Source: Cycas panzhihuaensis
Lineage: Eukaryota > Cycadophyta
Length of the DNA: 64,000 nucleotides
Assembly (NCBI GenBank): GCA_023213395.1
Contig: CM041465.1
Coordinates: 71,865,741-71,929,740, forward strand
Direction of reading: 5' to 3'
In this document: in pieces, positions 54,854 through 64,000 of the stretch
Numbering within the stretch: position 1 is the first letter of the stretch
How the letters are laid out: each line of letters opens with the position of its first letter
The notes under the pieces: generated by a model
What the model was told of the DNA's origin: nothing
The model's input: the letters and a program-made list of their open reading frames with translations, nothing else
Database searches by the model: none
Program-made: the position numbers and the translations under genes

Positions 54854-55723
54854 ATGGAGATAAGCCACTTCAAGCAAGCAAAGCAAGTTTTGGAGGAGCT
54901 AGCCCAGCAGGAAAATAAAATAATGTTACCAATGGGGAAACCAGAAACAAAATACGTATATGCCAAAAAAAATAAAGCCCAAACAAAGCCAGAGGAACCA
55001 AAGGTGCAACCCCAATTAGTTCATGCAGAAGAATTATTTAAAGGGCTACCAATGGAGGAAATTCCTAAGATGTTATTATTAATGGAGAATCTGGTGAAGC
55101 AATTACAATTAACAATTCCCGTATACCAAGTAATTGATTGGATCAAGGCCTAAATATTATAACAAAGGGAAACTACAAAGAGTCTGAAGAAAATAATGCC
55201 ATCCTTTGACTTGGATCTAATGGTCACAATAACAGTATTAGGGTAGAGATTTTTAAGAGTAATCGTGGATGGAGTAGTAGTAAATGTCCTACCCACCACA
55301 ACATGGCAGAAATTGGGAAGCCCCAAATTGGAAGCAACGACCTATTCGCTAAAGTTAGCAAATGAATTGCTAGTGAGACCAGTGGGGAGACTCACGAATA
55401 TAAAAGTGGACGTCACCGTAATTGTAGTCAAAATTGATTTCACAATCGTGGAAACGGAGAAAGGGGCAACACTTTATCCAACATTGTTAGGACATCCATG
55501 GTTATACAAGACCCAATGTCTTCAGAGTTGGAGAGACATTACTTTTACGTTATCCAATGGGGGAAGCAAAGTAGTCCTCCCAAAGTTGGGAAATAACTCC
55601 ATCGAAATAATACCTGAAGATGCATCCAACACAACCATAGTGAGTGAAGAAACAACATCATCCTTCGACGAGGGGAACTTGTATCGAACCACTAAAGAAC
55701 CAACCAAGTTGATAAACCCCTAA
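54854..55723 (+). pseudogene. Element E protease
   Basis: 54854-55153 is open: HFKQAKQVLEELAQQENK, then KMLLLMENLVKQLQLTIPVY, the helical region before the protease. The protease part (55265-55723) reads IVDGVVVNVLPTTTWQKLG, TNIKVDVTVIVVKIDFTIVE, YPTLLGHPWLYKTQCLQSW and RDITFTLSNGG. The catalytic D-S/T-G reads V-D-G. Compared with F it is less broken. Confidence 0.83.
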
Positions 55724-56350
55724 GAGACAGAACCCACCTACTTCGGAGAGATTTACAACTCGTCCGACGATGAAAACAGGGCAAAATTCGTGGATTATTA
55801 GCTACAAGATGCATATGAAGTCAATTATTCTTCCTATAGGTGTAATCTACTTTCTCAGAATGTAATTGATGACATTGATATTAAATCTAAATCTTTTGAT
55901 TATACAAGTGCTAAAATAACATAGAAAACCTAGAACCAAACCCAAATCCTTACCCTAATTCACCTCCCGCTACCCCAAACCCCTCTAACCCTAGTCTTCC
56001 CTCTACCTCTAGCGTGGGTCTTGAGGTAGACTGCCCTTCCCCACTCCTATCCCAGCCTGAGGAAGGAAGTTATGAACCTTCCTCATCTTCTTTAGAGGTA
56101 CACCCACCCAACAAAAGGTCATTTTCAAATGCCGACACCGAATCTAAGGAAGAAGAAGAGGAACGAGCAGAAAGTATCCCTAGAGATTTTGGTCTAGGAA
56201 ACAAAATTGCCATTCCAGAAGAGAGAAGCCATGATGAATACATTGGAGATTATGTGAAGCCCTTTTATGGAGAACAACTATATAGAACTACCCACTTGAT
56301 ACATTGTAGAGAACATTGGTTGGGAGAAGGAATAATAAACAAAGATCAAG
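55724..56350 (+). pseudogene. Element E linker and start of capsid-like domain up to the deletion point
   Basis: IYNSSDDENR and YRCNLLSQNV match the F linker. A Pro/Ser-rich then Glu-rich part follows (SKEEEEERAESIPRDFGLG). At 56290-56350, THLIHCREHWLGEGIINKDQ matches KHLIQCMEHWLHYRILDKTQ at the start of F capsid-like copy 1. The similarity ends there, so this is the left side of the internal deletion. Confidence 0.68.
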
Positions 56351-56650
56351 TAAGGGATCATAAGAAGAAATCAACAAAGCATACAACACTAAGGAAAATG
56401 CGAAAAAGATAAGGTCCAACCACCATAACAAGACATTGCATTTCAAGAAGGGTGATAGAGTATGGCGATTCGACAGCAATTCCCAAACACCCAAAGGAGA
56501 AATGAAGATGCATTGGAAAGGCCCATATATGATTGAGAAGGTGTACAATAATGGAACTATCTAGTTGAAGAAACTAGCAGGCCCACTACTACTTGAAATG
56601 GTCAAGGGCAGTAAACTCAAACGCCCTATCACAACTAGGGAGTGACAAAT
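56351..56650 (+). pseudogene. Element E integrase C-terminal tail
   Basis: One frame reads HFKKGDRVWRFDSNSQTPKG, EMKMHWKGPYMIEKVYNNGT and LKKLAGPLL. This is the small SH3-like, DNA-binding end of gypsy integrases (GPY/F-type GPYMIEKV). It directly follows the capsid-like start, so the RT, RNase H and integrase core have been removed. No chromodomain follows. Confidence 0.72.
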
Positions 56651-57321
56651 CCACCAGAGGAATCAACTAGTTGTACCATAACGCGTTACTTGAAGTTGAA
56701 GGTAAATCAGGTTGCTTTGATATTGAAACGTGATTCAGTTCAGTATGTAAATAAAAAAACCAAAAAAAAAAAATAATAAAACAAGAAAATTAACCGTAAC
56801 TCACATCATACAAATAAGCAATATGACAAATCGTCAAGAGAAAAGACACATTACTACAAAGAAGAAGCAAGAGAGTAGCAAATCAGGAAAAATTACACCA
56901 CAAGAGTCAGTAATTTAGTGTACATATCAATGAAATACACTATACGCACCAAAAATGGTATGTTGCTAGGTACGCACAATGTAATTGGGCAGAAATACAC
57001 TATACGTACCAAAAAGGTATGCTATCGGGTACGCACAGAACAAACGGGTGGAAAAGACAAAATATATAATACGTACATGCAACCATTCCTACATGGCACA
57101 CAAATGGAAAAGAGGAGGAATTAGTCCACAATCAACAGTAACAAGGAGCCAGCCCAAAAGTACCACATTCTAGGGAAGGAAAGAGCATGAAAACAGTACA
57201 AAATTTGAAGCAAATTGCCAGATATAATCAATCATTCCAAAAAGGGTATGCATGTAGGGTTTGTCTTGCACTCTCTTATGAATATTTGCATACCTTCTAA
57301 ATTTCCATAATCGTGCCTAGG
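56651..57321 (+). other. Spacer of element E with a 60-bp tandem repeat
   Basis: No gene supported. An A-rich run lies near 56754-56785. Two direct repeats start AAATACACTATACG at 56933 and 56993 (period 60), each with ACCAAAAA, GGTATG and GGGTACGCACA-type segments. Position equals the pol-ORF3 spacer of F and G. Confidence 0.65.
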
Positions 57322-58400
57322 ATGAAGACAGCAGGGTGTCAGGAGACGTTCTTGCCAAAACTAAGAAAGGAATTCGAGGGATTGCCTGCCTAATTCAAAG
57401 CAAAGGTCATACAGGTAGGATGGGGAGAATATATATACCTCAGTCCTTTGTATTAGGACCAAGAATTGATGGATAACATACTATCAAAGTTAAAAAGGGA
57501 TTCAAAGAAAGTAAAGATGGATGCAGAGATAATCCACCTACTCACAGGGCTTCCAAAAGAACGAGAAGTTCCAATTTCCACCAAAAGATCGGAAGTGGAC
57601 CGAGAGACCTGGCTAAGGGAATTCTGCCAGGAAAATACTCAAATATTGTCAAGAGGCATTCGTATAGTGGACATAAGAGATGTTAAATTGCAATAGATAG
57701 AGAAAGTAATAAACACTAGATTCCTATCCAAAAAGAAATATACATACATTCCAGGGGGAATGATGCCAATGCTACCAAAGATTCGAGACAGAGAGTAGCT
57801 AAATTGGTCAGAGATTTTGGCCATAAACAGGGTTTAACAAATTGGAGAGGTCATGATACATCCATTTAAACACCCCTCCTTATTATTGGTTATCTTATTT
57901 CATGAGTGTCCCAAAGTACAACCTCTGCAATCGGCCACCCGTCCACAGGAACATTTGATGAAGCAATGGGTGAAAGTGTTTCTAGAGAACACTCCAGACA
58001 TAGAAATCCAGAGAAGAGTAAAGAAGGACATGACAAAAGTCCTGGAATGGCTACAACAAACTCTAGGGTCACCTATTCCGCACCGCACCAAATAGGCGGT
58101 CCGAAGAAGCACTAAGAGGAGAAGGGATGAAGGAGAACTTGAGGAGGAAGTAGAGGTGGAACCATCCCTTGAGGAATGGACAGAGTTCCCTCCTGTAATG
58201 GAGATAGGAGAGATATCGGCACAACGAACCCAGCCAGGAGGAAAATCACAGGAAATAATTCGTTTACTTCAAAAAATGGAGGAAGAATATAAGGCAAAAA
58301 TAGTTGCCCTTCAAGAAAATTAAGGAAAAGGATTCTATAATAGCAACTCTTACACAAATCAATGAAGAAATCTTAGCTACACGAGAGCAAACGACGGAGC
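57322..58400 (+). pseudogene. ORF3 of element E
   Basis: The ATG at 57322 opens MKTAGCQETFLPKLRKEF. VGWGEYIYLSPLYYDQEL, then IIHLLTGLPKEREVPISTKR, RGIRIVDIRD, SKKKYTYIPGGMMPMLPK and LNWSEIL line up with I and G. A later open part (57853-58095) has WVKVFLENTPDIEIQRRVKK. A basic then acidic tract (RRSTKRRREGELEEEVEVE) and a final coiled-coil-like IIRLLQKMEEEYKAKIVALQ follow. Stops near 57400, 57694, 57798, 57835, 58093 and 58321. Retained although RT was deleted. Function unknown. Confidence 0.72.
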
Positions 58401-58509
58401 AAAGGTAGCAAGGGCAACCTTAGAATAGAGAGGGGTAAGAATACCCTAAAATTTTTGAAAATTTTGATGAGCAAGGATGCTCAACCCTATTTTGTCGACC
58501 CGAGATAGA

Positions 58510-59378
58510 TGTTAGGTGTATTTTGGCACATAGGCTATGAGAAATGAGGAAGGTAGGATTCTATTGACCAGTGGAATGTAGGTACGGACCATACGAAGGC
58601 ACACATGGCAGAAAAAAGATTAAATGGAACCATTCTAGGTATGTATGATAGGTGTGTACCTTTTTGGTATGCAACACACGTATGTACCATTCTACGTTAG
58701 TGGACAAAAATGGAACAGATGGTCGGACTTGAACCAAGAGTGCCCAGAGCAGATGATGTCAGCACCATCGGACGTACGTATGGACGTATAGACAGCAAAG
58801 GACACCATTAAGAAAGTTAACCATGTGGTTAAAGTGAAAAGGCATGTTTTAGGAAAATAAATGGTTATGACCATGGGTCATAACCATTCATTCAAAGGAC
58901 ACCAAAATGGATATTTAATGGTACTTTTCTTATCATTCCAGGGGTGAGAGCTAAGTATTCCTTCCATGAGGCAATACGACAGCCAGTAAGACAGTACGGA
59001 GTAGAGGATCAGTGAATGCATTCTGGATACATTCTCTATTTTGGACGTATGTAACAGTCACAGTGTGTATGGCTAGAATGTATGCAAGATGCGTTCCAGA
59101 ACTAGATGTATGAGATATATTGCTTAATAAAATAAGGAGTTACGTGGAATATTATGTTGTGTGCGTACCATGATGATTGTATGGGTGGAATGTATACTGT
59201 TTGGTGTACTATTGTGTGGAAATTGTGATAATTCAGGTAAATGTATGTTAATTCTGTGTGTATGAGATCCTTAATGATAATGAATGGAAGAAGCATGTTG
59301 AGTGTATCCTAAGCTAGACTACCAGTGATTCCTTGACAAGTGCCCGTTTCACAAGTGTAGTGAAACATTAAGTCAATA
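58510..59378 (+). repeat. Element E 3' LTR (869 bp)
   Basis: Begins TGTTAGGTGTATTTTGGC and ends GTCAATA (CA changed to TA). It lacks a few short segments of the 5' copy, for example near 59225, where the 5' copy repeats TATTGTGATA. Confidence 0.93.
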
Positions 59379-59945
59379 GACAAGAAGATCCCTCTTGCCT
59401 CTCTACACATGGAAACCGAACCCTACTAATGGTACCAATGGGTTATGAAAACAATTAGTAAGCTCAATTATCAATGGGAGGGTTTTGTCTAGGACCTTAC
59501 AGCTCAATATGATAATACTTGGGATCATGACCACTTTAACCAGTTAGCTAAAGTCAAACAGGAGGGGACTGTTTCGGCTTATATAGTAGAGTACCAGCGT
59601 CTCTCCATAAGGGTTGATGGTCTTTGTCAGAATAAATTACTTGAGTTGTACATTGGTGGGTTACGAGATGACATCAGACACAAGTTGTGTCTCCTAAAAC
59701 CTGATAACATCTCTACAGCTATCAAATTTTCTTGACATATTGAAGCAAAAAATAAGGCATCTTGACCCCTCCCATGAACATTCCCAAAAAAGCAACCACA
59801 ATTTTAGGTTCCTAGTGTGCGACGAATGACTTCCCAAGAGATGGATGAGAAACGATTGAAAGGGTTATGTTTTCATTGTAACCAAAAGTGGAATAAAGAG
59901 CATAAGTGTCCTGAATGACGCTTATTCATCATTAAGGATGTCTAA
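59379..59945 (+). pseudogene. Element D Gag, part 2 with zinc knuckle
   Basis: The D Gag frame resumes with IPLASLHMETEP, DLTAQYDNTWDHDHFNQLAK, VSAYIVEYQRLSIRVDGLCQ and LYIGGLRDDIRHKL. The knuckle CFHCNQKWNKEHKC is at about 59869-59912. Stops near 59490, 59733, 59765 and 59919 break it. Confidence 0.87.
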
Positions 59946-60069
59946 GATGATGAACCAGTAGAGGAAGCCTCCTTAGAGCCAGAAAATAATGACTGTTACC
60001 CACCTGAGGAGGAAGAAGAAGATACTGCTACTATCTCTATGCATGCCCCCTACAAACACTTAAACTTAT

Positions 60070-61524
60070 TGGGTACATCAAGAAAAGGAAAGTGGTTGTC
60101 CTCATAAATTATGGGAGCACCCACAATTTTATTAATCGGAAACTTGTTGAAGAACTCATCTGTTTTCCATATCCTATAAAAAATTTCCAGGTTATGGTGG
60201 CTAATGGAGGGGCACTCTCTTGTGGGGAAAAATGCCACAACATCAAGTTGCAAATGGGTGACTATCACCTCTCCACTTCCATGTATGCCATTCTCGTTGG
60301 AGGAGTCCATGTTGTACTGGGGGTACAATGGCTCAAACCACTAGGGACCATTCAGCTAAATATGCAAGAGCTCTTCATCCAATTTACTTATGAAGGAATA
60401 TACTATCAATTGAATGGGATCATTCCTCCTCTAACCCAAATCATTAGCTCACACTATATGGAGAGGCTCATTAAAAAGAGTGGTACAAGAATCATTGCCA
60501 AATGTTATGCTCTGGAAGGTCAAGAAATTCCAACGGAAGGGGACATTCTCCAAGATGATGGTATACCAAATGACTTGAAATTGGTGCTTCACTGCCATAG
60601 CCAAGTCTTTCAAAATATTCCTCAAGGTCTCCCCCTAGTACGTGACCAAGATCATAGCATTGACCTAGTAACTAGAAGCAATCCTCCTTATATTCAACCA
60701 TACTGGTACCCCTACCAGCAAAAGAATGAAATTGAACAACTAGTTCAAGAACTCCTTAATGCTGGTACTATTAGGGAAAGTAAAAGTACCTTTTCTGCCC
60801 CAGTGATTTTAGTAAGAAAAAAGGATGGCTCATTTGGCATGTGTGTAGACTACCGCGAGCTCAATAAGATAATCATCAAGGATAAATTTCCTATACCAAT
60901 CATTGATGAACTCTTAGATGAACCCCATGGGGCAACATTCTTCACATCATTGGACTTGTGGTCAGGATGCCATCAAATTAGGATCAAGGCAGAGGATGTT
61001 CACAAAACTACATTCTGTACACATGAAGGATATTATGAATTTTTAATTATGCCATTTGGCTTGACTAATGGCCCATCCACCTCTCAAGGACTCATGTACA
61101 AACTCTTTCGGCCTTACTTAAGGAAGTTCATGTTAGTCTTTTTTGATGACATTCTGATCTTTAGTCGTACATGGGAAGACCATCTGCAGCATGTTGATAA
61201 GGCATTACAAGTGCTTGCAGATAACCAACTTTATGCCAAAAAATCAAAATGTCTATTTAGGCAAATAGAAATAGAATATTTAGGCCATTTTATCTCTCAA
61301 GAAGGAGTCAAGGTGAATCCTAAGAAAATTGCAATTATCACGAACTGGGCTAAACCCAAAAACATCAAGGATCTTTGTGGGTTCTTAGGAATCACAGGGT
61401 ATTATCAAAAGTTTGTTCAGGGCTATGCAAGAATTGCTTTCCCTTTAATCAACCTGTTACAAAAGGATTCCTTTCATTGGAATGATAAGGCCTCTAAAGT
61501 ATTTGAACACCTAAAGGTGGTTTA
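60070..61524 (+). pseudogene. Element D protease and reverse transcriptase, long open frame
   Basis: 60092-61525 is open for 477 codons. The ATG at 60092 lies inside the protease, so it is not the natural start. The protease loop reads NYGSTHNFI (expected DSGSTHNFI). GGVHVVLGVQWLKPLGTI follows. RT holds CVDYRELNKIIIKDKFPIPI, FFTSLDLWSGCHQIRI, MPFGLTNGPSTSQGLM, intact VFFDDILIFSRTW (61137-61175), IEYLGHFISQEGVKVNPKK and LGITGYYQKFVQGYARIAFP. Least decayed RT in the window, yet the protease has lost its Asp. Confidence 0.92.
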
Positions 61525-62015
61525 AACTACCACTCCAGTCCTCACAATACTAGACTTTACAAAGACCTTCACCATTAAATGCGACGCATCAGGACAAGGC
61601 ATTGGAGCAATCTTAATGCAAGAAGGGAAACCTTTGGCCTTTGAAAGTCATCAACTTACACCCAAGGAACAAGTCAAATCCACCTATGAGAAGGAGATGT
61701 TAGCAATTCTCCATGTAGTTAGGAAATGGTGATAATATTTATTGGGAACACATTTCCAAATTAAAATAGACCATGATAGTTTAAAATATTTCCTATCTCA
61801 AAGGATGGCATCTAAGGAACAACAAAAATGGGTCACCAAAATGCAAGCTTTTAAATTTGAAATCATATATAAAAAAGCCAAGGATAATATAGTTGTTGAT
61901 GCTTTGTCTCGTAAGGAAGAAGGCTCTGCATTATATTCTATCACCATGGTCAATCCCTCTCGGATAGTAGTCACCAAGCAAGAATGGGATTAGGACCCCT
62001 TTACAAAGCAGATCA
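61525..62015 (+). pseudogene. Element D RNase H, cut by copia-3
   Basis: After a stop at 61523, IKCDASGQGIGAILMQEGKP, YEKEMLAILHVVRKW, a stop pair near 61730, KIDHDSLKYFLSQRM and KKAKDNIVVDALSRKEEGS are clear. The frame reads on past a stop (61990) towards the integrase as DPFTKQI and ends at the copia-3 LTR at 62016. Confidence 0.9.
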
Positions 62016-62221
62016 TGTAAAAGGTAATGTTTTACCTTAGGTCATAATATTTAATGTAAGGGTCTTGTATCTCTTCCTCCTCTTTTCTTAAGTTAACAAG
62101 TGGCATCACATCGTTGAGCAGTTGCCATTTGTACCCACCTTGTACTTGTATATATATGCAATGAATCGTCAATAAAGAAGATAGAGAGAGTGAATTCATT
62201 CTTCATCAAGGTTTTGTTACA
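62016..62221 (+). repeat. Copia-3 5' LTR (206 bp)
   Basis: TGTAAAAGG to TTACA, same length and family as 1267-1472. TATATATA at 62149-62156 and AATAAA at 62171-62176. The five bases before it are GATCA; the matching target copy lies outside the window. Confidence 0.94.
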
Positions 62222-62919
62222 TGGTATCAGAGCAGGCTCTTAGGTCCTCCTGCTTGTGAAGAAGCAAATTAGGGCTTCATTAAAAGGAGAAGAACAACAC
62301 TGGAGACAAATTGTTATCACAAGACTCTGTTGTGTGAAGACAAACTGACCAGGCGAATTTGAAAGAAGAATTGTATGGATTTGTACAATTGTAAGGACTT
62401 GTACGAACGTCAAAAATCGAAGTCATCAGAATTTGACAAAACTCACCCAGACCGTAGATCGAGGCCTCCTCTACATCTTTCTCTTCTACATCGACATCAT
62501 TCGGAGCCGTTTCAACCCAGTTTTAGGCAAAAATATAGGCACGCGGGTTTGGAGCCTTCTCTCAGTGTTTTCTCAAAAAATCTGATCAAAATTCCTGGTA
62601 CAAAGTAGTTGAATCTTTCCTCATCATTAGACGAAGAGATTAAGTGCTTGTTTGCATGAATTTAAGTTATTTTTTCTGCATTTTTTCTCAAAAATGTCAA
62701 AAACCCTTGAGCGCGGGTTTACACTTTCATCAGGGATTTTCTCTCACATCTGAAGGCAAATCAAGGAAATAATGACATATTCAGATACTCATTTGAGAGA
62801 CCTTTCATTCAAGACCACTTTCGTCTCTATCTGTACAACTTTAGTTCCGTACGGAAATCCGTATAGTAGGCCGTACAGACATTCAAATCTGTTTTTTCTG
62901 CCTCCAATCATTCTTAACA
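62222..62919 (+). other. Copia-3 primer-binding site and leader
   Basis: TGGTATCAGAGC (62222-62233) is a perfect initiator tRNA-Met site. The leader of about 690 bases has no supportable gene; an open frame at 62375-62608 has no domain. A stretch with CCGTACGG and CCGTATAG elements lies near 62847-62875. Confidence 0.85.
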
Positions 62920-64000
62920 ATGGCCTCCTTTGCTAGTTCGTTGATTGAGAGTGACAAACTTACAGAAATGAATTTTAGTGTTTGGAAAATCAAGATTGAA
63001 GGGTTGTTGAGAGCAAAGCATGCCTGGAAAATCACTACTGGGGCTAAAAAACAGCCTGTTGATGCAACAACCTTGACCAGTTGGAAGGAAAGAAATAATG
63101 TTGCTGCTTCAGTTCTTAAACTTTCGATTTTTGACTCATTATTAGTTTATGTGGATGGCCTAGAAAATGCAAATGAAATTTGGCAAGTTATGACTTCAAT
63201 GTTTAGTAGAACAAATGAAGCTAGAATTGTGGCATTAAGAGAAGAGCTCTATAAATTGAAAATGAGAGAGGTTCAAACTATGCCAGATTTTTTAACCAAG
63301 TTAACCAAAGATTAAACGCCCTTCTCACGTTGGGAGACAAGTTAATGATACGTAACTAATACACCTGGTGCTTAATAAACTTCCAAAGTCTTTTGATAAC
63401 ATGGTAAATATGTTGACAAGAGGAGGACATACAACCACAATGTCTTTTGATACTCTGACAGGACATGTGTATGCTCAAGAGCAAAGAAATCAAAGGTATG
63501 AAGAAGATTCAGAAATTGAAGAAGCACTCATTTCTAAACTTCAGTTAGGAGGTAGAGGAAGAGGACAATTCAATCTCAGATCAAGAGGAAGAACTCAGAT
63601 CAAGAGGAAGAACACCATCAAGCCACAGGGGACGTTGGACAGAAGGAAGAGGATGAGGAAGAATGATTAGCAATCCACCTCAAGATGCCAGAGTATGTTT
63701 TAACTGTGGAAAACTATGCCACTTTTCAAGTAAATGTAGAGTTTTTGATGTTTGTTATCACTGTGGCCAAACAGGTCATTACCCCTATCAGTGCTACCAG
63801 AAACGTACAAAATTGCAGAAAGGAAAACAACAGGTATTCGGAAATTATAGCAAAGAAAAAGACATACCAGAAGAAGAAATTGAAACTGCTTTTATTGCAA
63901 CTTTGGCAGCCAATGCAAGTACAACAGAAAACTGGTATATAGACTCAGTTGCCTCACATCATATGACAGGAGTCAAAGAATGGTTTGAAATCATCAAACC
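62920..64000 (+). pseudogene. Copia-3 Gag, zinc knuckles and protease start
   Basis: The ATG at 62920 opens MASFASSLIESDKLTEMNFS, the UBN2/copia Gag start, with VWKIKIEGLLRAKHAWKIT, EIWQVMTSMFSRTNEAR and ALREELYKLKMREVQTMPDF. The frame stops at 63313 and resumes by frameshift as LNKLPKSFDNMVNMLTRGG (63371 on). An Arg/Gly-rich part precedes two intact knuckles, CFNCGKLCHFSSKC and CYHCGQTGHYPYQC (about 63694-63795). The protease loop reads DSVASHHMTG (DSGAS expected). Continues beyond the window. Confidence 0.92.

Larger units (their letters stand above)
51934..59378 (+). mobile_element. Element E, RT-deleted member of the F/G lineage, nested in D
   Basis: LTRs at 51934-52816 (883 bp) and 58510-59378 (869 bp) match throughout. 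Target copies are GATAA (51929-51933) and GACAA (59379-59383), one C/T change. The inside holds gag, knuckles, protease, linker, the first 25 or so residues of a capsid-like domain, then directly the integrase C-terminal tail, and ORF3. RT, RNase H and the integrase core are absent, so it cannot replicate by itself. It shares Gag, protease and ORF3 wording with F. Confidence 0.9.
50507..62015 (+). mobile_element. Gypsy element D, split by E and truncated by copia-3
   Basis: Plus-strand Ty3/gypsy element of chromovirus-like wording: LTR end, tRNA-Met primer site, leader, gag in two parts (51587-51933 and 59379 on), protease, RT and RNase H. Element E interrupts gag at 51934-59378 with GATAA/GACAA target copies. 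Copia-3 interrupts pol just after RNase H at 62016. Integrase and the 3' LTR lie beyond the window. Confidence 0.88.
62016..64000 (+). mobile_element. Copia-3, 5' portion, running off the right edge
   Basis: 5' LTR, primer site, leader, gag, zinc knuckles and the start of protease. It is the same family as copia-1 at the left edge by LTR sequence. The two cannot be one element, because each is plus-strand and the window holds a 3' end first and a 5' end last. Confidence 0.93.

Overview
This 64 kb window looks like plant nuclear DNA made almost entirely of LTR retrotransposons. Nearly every coding stretch is a Ty1/copia or Ty3/gypsy polyprotein piece, most carry stops and frameshifts, LTR ends often read TA for TG or CA (typical of methylated, deaminating plant repeats), and primer-binding sites match plant initiator tRNA-Met. 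The density of old nested elements suggests a large plant genome, possibly a gymnosperm, but this is inference. I see no intact host gene, no rRNA or tRNA gene, no CRISPR array and no prokaryotic feature.

Layout, left to right. 1-1472: 3' end of copia-1 (+). 1473 to about 9675: gypsy element F (-), cut by copia-1. About 10056-11265: 3' ORF remnant of a related element I (+), cut at 11266 by a truncated copia J. 12177-14270: a cluster of host-gene fragments (PPR protein, NSR-type RNA-binding protein, LIFEGUARD/BI-1 membrane protein). 14640-15710: F-like remnant H (-). About 15750-16372 and 27206-29230: one LINE (-), split by chromovirus A (+, 16373-27205), which itself holds copia-2 (+, 21583-26897). 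29602-50340: gypsy element G (-); its 3' LTR is split by chromovirus B (+, 29957-41186), which holds chromovirus C (-, 31292-37041). About 50446-62015: gypsy D (+), with element E (+, 51934-59378) inside its gag gene and copia-3 (+, 62016 to the window end) inside its pol gene. Copia-1 and copia-3 belong to one family.

Four nestings are well supported. C in B has perfect TTTTG target duplications and restores the B gag frame. Copia-2 in A has perfect TTTAT duplications inside an LTR. E in D has GATAA/GACAA and restores the D gag frame. A in the LINE is supported by reading-frame continuity only. The order gives relative ages: LINE, then A, then copia-2; G, then B, then C; D before both E and copia-3.

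The most unusual content is a gypsy lineage represented by F, G, H, E and I. Its elements carry a conventional gag with three or four CCHC knuckles and a protease. In F and G, two tandem capsid-like domains then lie between protease and reverse transcriptase; H and E preserve one each. F and G end with RT, RNase H and an integrase without a chromodomain. A further uncharacterised ORF (ORF3) lies in the position where some plant retroelements carry env-like genes. E keeps gag, protease and ORF3 but has lost the RT-RNase H-integrase core, so it is a non-autonomous derivative.
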